From DATATB01 sp036268995 (lineage in GTDB: Bacteria > Planctomycetota > Planctomycetia > Pirellulales > PNKZ01), in the NCBI GenBank assembly GCA_036268995.1, contig DATATB010000100.1:15337-79336 (forward strand): a DNA stretch of 64,000 nucleotides. The letters are read 5' to 3'. A model generated the notes under the pieces. It did no database searches. It was not told the origin of the DNA and worked only from the letters and a program-made list of their open reading frames with translations. The position numbers were made by a program, and so were the translations under genes. Of the stretch, positions 60,063 through 64,000 are shown in pieces (positions within the stretch are counted from its first letter, which is position 1; every line of letters begins with the position of its first letter).

Positions 60063-63000
60063 ATGCACCGCTACTTGCTCGGATGGCTCGTACTGTTTTC
60101 CTGCGCAACGGCAGTCCAGGCTGCCCCGGCGAGCGATTCGAAGCCGCTCGTGCTGCATTTGCAGAGCCGTGAAAAAGCGGCCGACGGCCAGGAGTTCGTC
60201 CGCAGCTTCCGCTCGACCGAGTGGGATCCGCGCAAGACGGCCGTGATCATTTGCGACATGTGGGACCACCATCATTGCCAGGGAGCCGAGCGCCGCACGG
60301 CGGAGTTGGCCCCGCGGATGAACGAGGTGGTTAAGGCGGCCCGCCGGCAGGGCGTGCTCATCATCCATTGCCCCAGCGGCACGATGGAGGCTTACAAAGA
60401 CGCGCCCGGCCGCAAGCTGGCCCAGCAGGCCAAGCTCGACACCAAAGAGCCGATTGCATGGTGCCGGCTCGATCCGAAGCACGAAGCGGCCTTGCCGATC
60501 GACGATTCCGACGGCGGCTGCAATTGTCAGCCCCCCTGCCCCACCGGCCAGCCCTGGAAGAAGCAGATCTCGACGATCGAAATTCAGCCCGGCGACGCGA
60601 TCAGCGACAGCGGCGCCGAAGTGTTTGGCCTGTTCGAGAAGCGCGGGATCGAAAACGTCGTCATCATGGGCGTGCACACGAATATGTGCGTGCTCGGCCG
60701 GCCGTTCGGCATTCGGCAACTGGTGCGGCATGGCAAGCACGTCGTGCTGGCGCGCGATCTGACCGACACCATGTACAACTCGCGCATGGCGCCCAAGGTA
60801 GATCACTTTCGCGGCACGGAGCTGGTCATCGAGCATATCGAAAAATACTGGTGCCCGACGATCGTCAGCACTGATCTGGCCGGCGGCGTGCCGTTTGTTT
60901 TTTCCGAGGACAAGCGGCCGCACGTGGCGATTATCGCCGACGACAATCATTATCGCCCGCTGACCACTCTGCCCGGCTTTGCCGAAGGCCTGCAAACCGA
61001 GTTAGGCTATCGGCTCAGCGTGTTGCCGGTGGACGATGGCCGCATCGTGAATGCCGGCGCGATGAAGTCGGCCGATTTGCTGGTGCTGTTTGTACGCCGC
61101 AAGGCCCTGCCGCTGGCGCAGCTTTCGCTCTTTCACAGCCATCTCGACGCGGGCAAGCCGCTGGTGGCTCTGCGCACGGCCAGCCATGCCTTTGCCATCC
61201 AGCAATCGCTGCCCGAGGGGCTGGGCACGTGGGAAACGTTCGACGACGACGTGCTGGGCGGCAATTATCACGGCCACTATCCCGCCAAGGACACGGCCAA
61301 GGTCGAAGTCGCCGCGGCGGCAGCCAAGAATCCACTGCTGGCTGGCATCGAGCCAGCAACCTGGAACGCGGTCGGCGAACTGTACCAGGTGTCGCCCATC
61401 AGCGAGGACGCCACGGTGCTGCTCACCGGCTCGCTGCCCGGCAAGCCGCACGAGCCGGTGGCCTGGCAGCGCAATTTCAATCGGGCACGAATCTTTTATA
61501 CCTCGCTCGGGCATCCCGACCATTTCGCCCAGCCGCAGTTTCGCAAGCTGCTGGCCAATGCCATCTCGTGGACCCTGAAGTCTGGGCATGCCGAGGAAAT
61601 GACTCCTTATGTGCGGCTGAAGCGCAAGTCGAGCGGCGAGGCCCTGCCGCCGGAGGAAGCGGCCGCGCATTTGACCACGCCGGCCGATCTGGAAATCGAG
61701 CAGGTGCTGGCCGAGCCGCACGTGGCCCAGCCGGTGTTCATGACGTTCGACGAGCGCGGACGCATGTGGGTCGTGCAGTATCTGCAATATCCCTTCCCCG
61801 CCGGGCTCAAGATCCTCAGCGAAGATAAGTTCCTGCGGGCCACTTACGACAAGGTGCCGCCGGCTCCACCGCACCACTTTCGCGGCAACGACAAGATCAC
61901 GATTCACGAAGACACCGATGGCGACGGCCGCTACGACAAGCACAAGACGTTTGTCGACGGGCTGAACATCGTCTCGTCCGTGGCCCCGGCACGCGGCGGC
62001 CTGTGGGTGCTCAATCCGCCCTACTTGCTGTTCTATCCGGACCGCAATCACGACGACGTGCCCGACGGCGATCCGGAAGTACACCTGTCGGGCTTCGGCA
62101 TGGAGGACACGCACTCGGTGGTCAACAGTCTGCAAATGGGCCCCGACGGTTGGCTGTATGCCGCCCAGGGAAGCACGGTCAGCGGCGACGTCGTGCGGCC
62201 GGGCATCGACGGCAAGCCGGGCAAGAAGCCGGTTCACAGCCTCGGCCAACTCATCTGGCGCTATCATCCCGAGAGCCACCGCTACGAAATATTCGCCGAA
62301 GGCGGCGGCAACGCCTTTGGACTCGAGATCGACTCGAAGGGCCGCATCTTCTCGGGCCACAACGGCGGCGACACGCGCGGGTTCCACTACGTGCAAGGCG
62401 GCTACTATCAGAAGGGCTTTGCCAAGCACGGCCCGCTGTCGAATCCGTACACGTTCGGCTATTTCGCGGCCATGAAGCACGACAAGGTGCCGCGCTTCAC
62501 GCATTGCACGATCATCTACGAAGGCGGCGCCCTGCCCGGCACGTATACCAACAAACTGATGGGCGTGCACCCGCTGATGAGCCACGTGGTCATCAGCCAG
62601 GTTGATCGCGACGGCTCGACGTTCAAGACCAAGGACGTGGGCCACGCCATCGACAGCACTGATCAATGGTTCCGGCCGGTGGATATCAAGACCGGACCCG
62701 ACGGAGCCGTGTACGTGGCCGATATGTACGAAGGCCAGATCGCGCATCTGCTGCACCACGAAGGCAAGATCGACCGCAGCAACGGCCGCATCTATCGCAT
62801 CAAGGCCAAGGGCGCTGCGACACCCAAGCAGACGGACTTGGGCCAACTCAAATCGTCTGAATTGATCGCGCTGTTGGGCAACGCGAACAAATGGCAACGT
62901 CGCGAGGCCATCCGCCTGCTGGGAGATCGGCACGAAGCAGACCTTGCGCCGCAACTTCGCACATTGCTGGCCAAGAGCAACGGCCAGACGGCGCTCGAGG

Positions 63001-64000
63001 CCCTGTGGGCCATCAACGCGGTCGGCGGACTGGACGACGCGACGGCCCAGTCCGCATTGAAGCATGCCGACCCGTATGTGCGGATTTGGGCCGTGCGGCT
63101 ACTGGGCGATCGCCATGAAATCTCGACGACCCTGGCCGCTGATCTGGCCGCGCTGGCGGCTCGGGAAACACAAGTCGACGTCCGCAGTCAATTAGCGTGC
63201 ACCGCCCGCCGCCTGCCGGCCGCACAGGCATTGCCGATCGTCAAGAATCTCGTGCGTCACGACGAAGACGCGCAGGACATTCATTTGCCGCTGTTGGTCT
63301 GGTGGGTGATCGAAGCCAAGGCTGACACCGATCGCCCGGCAGTGTTGGCGCTGTTGCAAGATTCTTCGCTCTGGGACGAGCCGCTGGTGCGCGAGCATTT
63401 GCTGCACCGCTTGATGCGGCGTTACGCCATGGCCGGCACGCGCAAGGATCTGCAAACGTGCGCCGCGCTGCTTAAGCTGTCGCCCAGCGACGACCACAGC
63501 AAGCTGCTATTACGCGGCTTCGAAGAAGCGTATCAGGGTCGGGCCATGACGAATCTGCCCGACGAGCTGGTCGAAGCCATGGCGCGGCTGGGCGGCCAGT
63601 CGTTAGTATTTGGGTTGCGGCAGGGCAAGCCGGAGGCCGTCGCCAAGGCCTTGAAGATCATTGCCGATCCGAAGGCCGATGCCGGCGAGCGGCTGCAGTA
63701 CGTGCAGATCTTGGGCGAGGCCCGACAGCCACAAGCGACTGACGTGCTGGCGCGCGTGGCGGTCGACTCGAGCGACGACGGTTTGAAGATGGCGGCACTG
63801 GGCGCACTGCAAGGTTACGACAGTCCGCAACTTGGCGGCATCGTGCTGGCCGCGTACCCCGGCTACACCGACGACGTGCGCAGCGTGGCTCAGACGCTTT
63901 TGGCCAGCCGCAAGGCTTGGGCGCTTGCGCTGGTGGCGGCGGTCGAAGCGGGCAAGATCGATCGCAGCTCGCTGCCGCTGGACGTCGTGCGCAAGCTGAC
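60063..64000 (+). CDS. Giant fusion: isochorismatase-like, ThuA-like, PVC NHL dehydrogenase, HEAT repeats (3' end cut)
   Basis: At least 1312 residues; the frame is open to the right edge with no stop. Residues 1-21 are a signal peptide (MHRYLLGWLVLFSCATAVQA). Residues about 30-275 are isochorismatase-like, with Asp65 (IICDMWDHH) and the nucleophile Cys209 (GVHTNMCVLGRP). Residues about 285-500 are ThuA-like (AIIADDNHYRP, DLLVLFVRRK, LGTWETFDDDVLGGNYHGHY). Residues about 540-915 are a PVC-type NHL/PQQ-like dehydrogenase with DERGRMWVVQYLQYPFP, HEDTDGDGRYDKHKTFVDG and GPDGAVYVADMYEGQIAH. HEAT-type repeats start near 935. A c-type haem domain may lie beyond the window. Predicted periplasmic sugar-related oxidoreductase with extra hydrolase-like modules. 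Read directly from the sequence because the frame has no stop inside the window. Confidence 0.93.
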   Translation, partial: MHRYLLGWLVLFSCATAVQAAPASDSKPLVLHLQSREKAADGQEFVRSFRSTEWDPRKTAVIICDMWDHHHCQGAERRTAELAPRMNEVVKAARRQGVLIIHCPSGTMEAYKDAPGRKLAQQAKLDTKEPIAWCRLDPKHEAALPIDDSDGGCNCQPPCPTGQPWKKQISTIEIQPGDAISDSGAEVFGLFEKRGIENVVIMGVHTNMCVLGRPFGIRQLVRHGKHVVLARDLTDTMYNSRMAPKVDHFRGTELVIEHIEKYWCPTIVSTDLAGGVPFVFSEDKRPHVAIIADDNHYRPLTTLPGFAEGLQTELGYRLSVLPVDDGRIVNAGAMKSADLLVLFVRRKALPLAQLSLFHSHLDAGKPLVALRTASHAFAIQQSLPEGLGTWETFDDDVLGGNYHGHYPAKDTAKVEVAAAAAKNPLLAGIEPATWNAVGELYQVSPISEDATVLLTGSLPGKPHEPVAWQRNFNRARIFYTSLGHPDHFAQPQFRKLLANAISWTLKSGHAEEMTPYVRLKRKSSGEALPPEEAAAHLTTPADLEIEQVLAEPHVAQPVFMTFDERGRMWVVQYLQYPFPAGLKILSEDKFLRATYDKVPPAPPHHFRGNDKITIHEDTDGDGRYDKHKTFVDGLNIVSSVAPARGGLWVLNPPYLLFYPDRNHDDVPDGDPEVHLSGFGMEDTHSVVNSLQMGPDGWLYAAQGSTVSGDVVRPGIDGKPGKKPVHSLGQLIWRYHPESHRYEIFAEGGGNAFGLEIDSKGRIFSGHNGGDTRGFHYVQGGYYQKGFAKHGPLSNPYTFGYFAAMKHDKVPRFTHCTIIYEGGALPGTYTNKLMGVHPLMSHVVISQVDRDGSTFKTKDVGHAIDSTDQWFRPVDIKTGPDGAVYVADMYEGQIAHLLHHEGKIDRSNGRIYRIKAKGAATPKQTDLGQLKSSELIALLGNANKWQRREAIRLLGDRHEADLAPQLRTLLAKSNGQTALEALWAINAVGGLDDATAQSALKHADPYVRIWAVRLLGDRHEISTTLAADLAALAARETQVDVRSQLACTARRLPAAQALPIVKNLVRHDEDAQDIHLPLLVWWVIEAKADTDRPAVLALLQDSSLWDEPLVREHLLHRLMRRYAMAGTRKDLQTCAALLKLSPSDDHSKLLLRGFEEAYQGRAMTNLPDELVEAMARLGGQSLVFGLRQGKPEAVAKALKIIADPKADAGERLQYVQILGEARQPQATDVLARVAVDSSDDGLKMAALGALQGYDSPQLGGIVLAAYPGYTDDVRSVAQTLLASRKAWALALVAAVEAGKIDRSSLPLDVVRKL

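Noticed and set aside
1..64000. CRISPR arrays, rRNA and tRNA genes
   Set aside because: I saw no regularly spaced direct repeats, no 16S/23S-like sequence and no convincing tRNA cloverleaf. A dedicated scan (tRNAscan-SE, minced) would settle this.

Overview
This 64 kb window is high-GC bacterial chromosome that most probably comes from a planctomycete, likely of the Pirellulales type. The signs are a DUF1549/DUF1553 cytochrome protein, a DUF1501 sulfatase-like protein and a pre-peptidase-domain protein in one operon, a PVC-type NHL dehydrogenase fused to other domains, several secreted c-type cytochromes, a tetrahydromethanopterin formyltransferase, a membrane-tethered sigma-54 activator, and many palindromic intergenic repeats. 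I see no rRNA, tRNA, CRISPR array or intact transposase. The taxon is inferred from gene content only.

Layout. 1-8.5 kb: recQ (cut by the window edge), a STAS and a NUDIX protein, three secreted c-type-cytochrome-like proteins (2414-8508) and thiC with a visible sigma-70 promoter. 8.8-10.4 kb: a compact accessory-looking minus-strand cluster of a HEPN protein, a small unknown protein and a HARE-HTH/nuclease-like protein. 10.4-15.5 kb: a secreted TlpA-type thioredoxin protein and a full-length B12-dependent methionine synthase (metH). 16-19 kb: three plus-strand genes typical of the end of an exopolysaccharide cluster (single-TM protein, CpsD-like ATPase, ExeA-like ATPase). 19-22.6 kb: a fumarylacetoacetase-family enzyme and an HD/PAS/GGDEF c-di-GMP protein. 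22.7-25 kb: an AT-richer two-gene unit, a Hint-domain polymorphic-toxin-like protein followed by a lipoprotein that may be its immunity protein. 25-31 kb: sodA, low-complexity lipoprotein and secreted proteins, a DUF420-like protein. 31-33 kb: leuA preceded by a textbook leucine attenuator (leader peptide with 9 Leu in 19 residues, terminator and competing antiterminator). 33-33.5 kb: a decayed toxin-antitoxin locus flanked by palindromes. 33.5-39.6 kb: the planctomycete DUF1549-DUF1501-PPC operon. 39.8-41.7 kb: dus and ftr, overlapping by 4 bases. 42.3-49.2 kb: sigma-54 activator, methyltransferase, VWA protein, membrane protein. 49.7-54.7 kb: a pyruvate-oxidase-like ThDP enzyme followed by a large fused FAD/Fe-S lactate/glycolate-type dehydrogenase with a C-terminal membrane anchor. 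54.9-60 kb: PHA-system protein, isochorismatase-family hydrolase, trypsin-like protease, EboD-like dehydroquinate-synthase homologue, TIM-barrel epimerase-like protein, SpoIIAA-like protein. 60.06 kb to the right edge: one very long open frame that fuses an isochorismatase-like domain, a ThuA-like domain, a PVC-type NHL dehydrogenase and HEAT repeats.

At least seven families of palindromic intergenic repeats are interspersed. One (family A, about 140-200 bp, three copies at 2.2, 5.4 and 15.7 kb) is a nested double palindrome. The most interesting items are the leucine attenuator, the Hint toxin/lipoprotein pair, the HEPN/unknown/HARE-nuclease cluster, the repeat families and the multi-domain fusion at the right edge.
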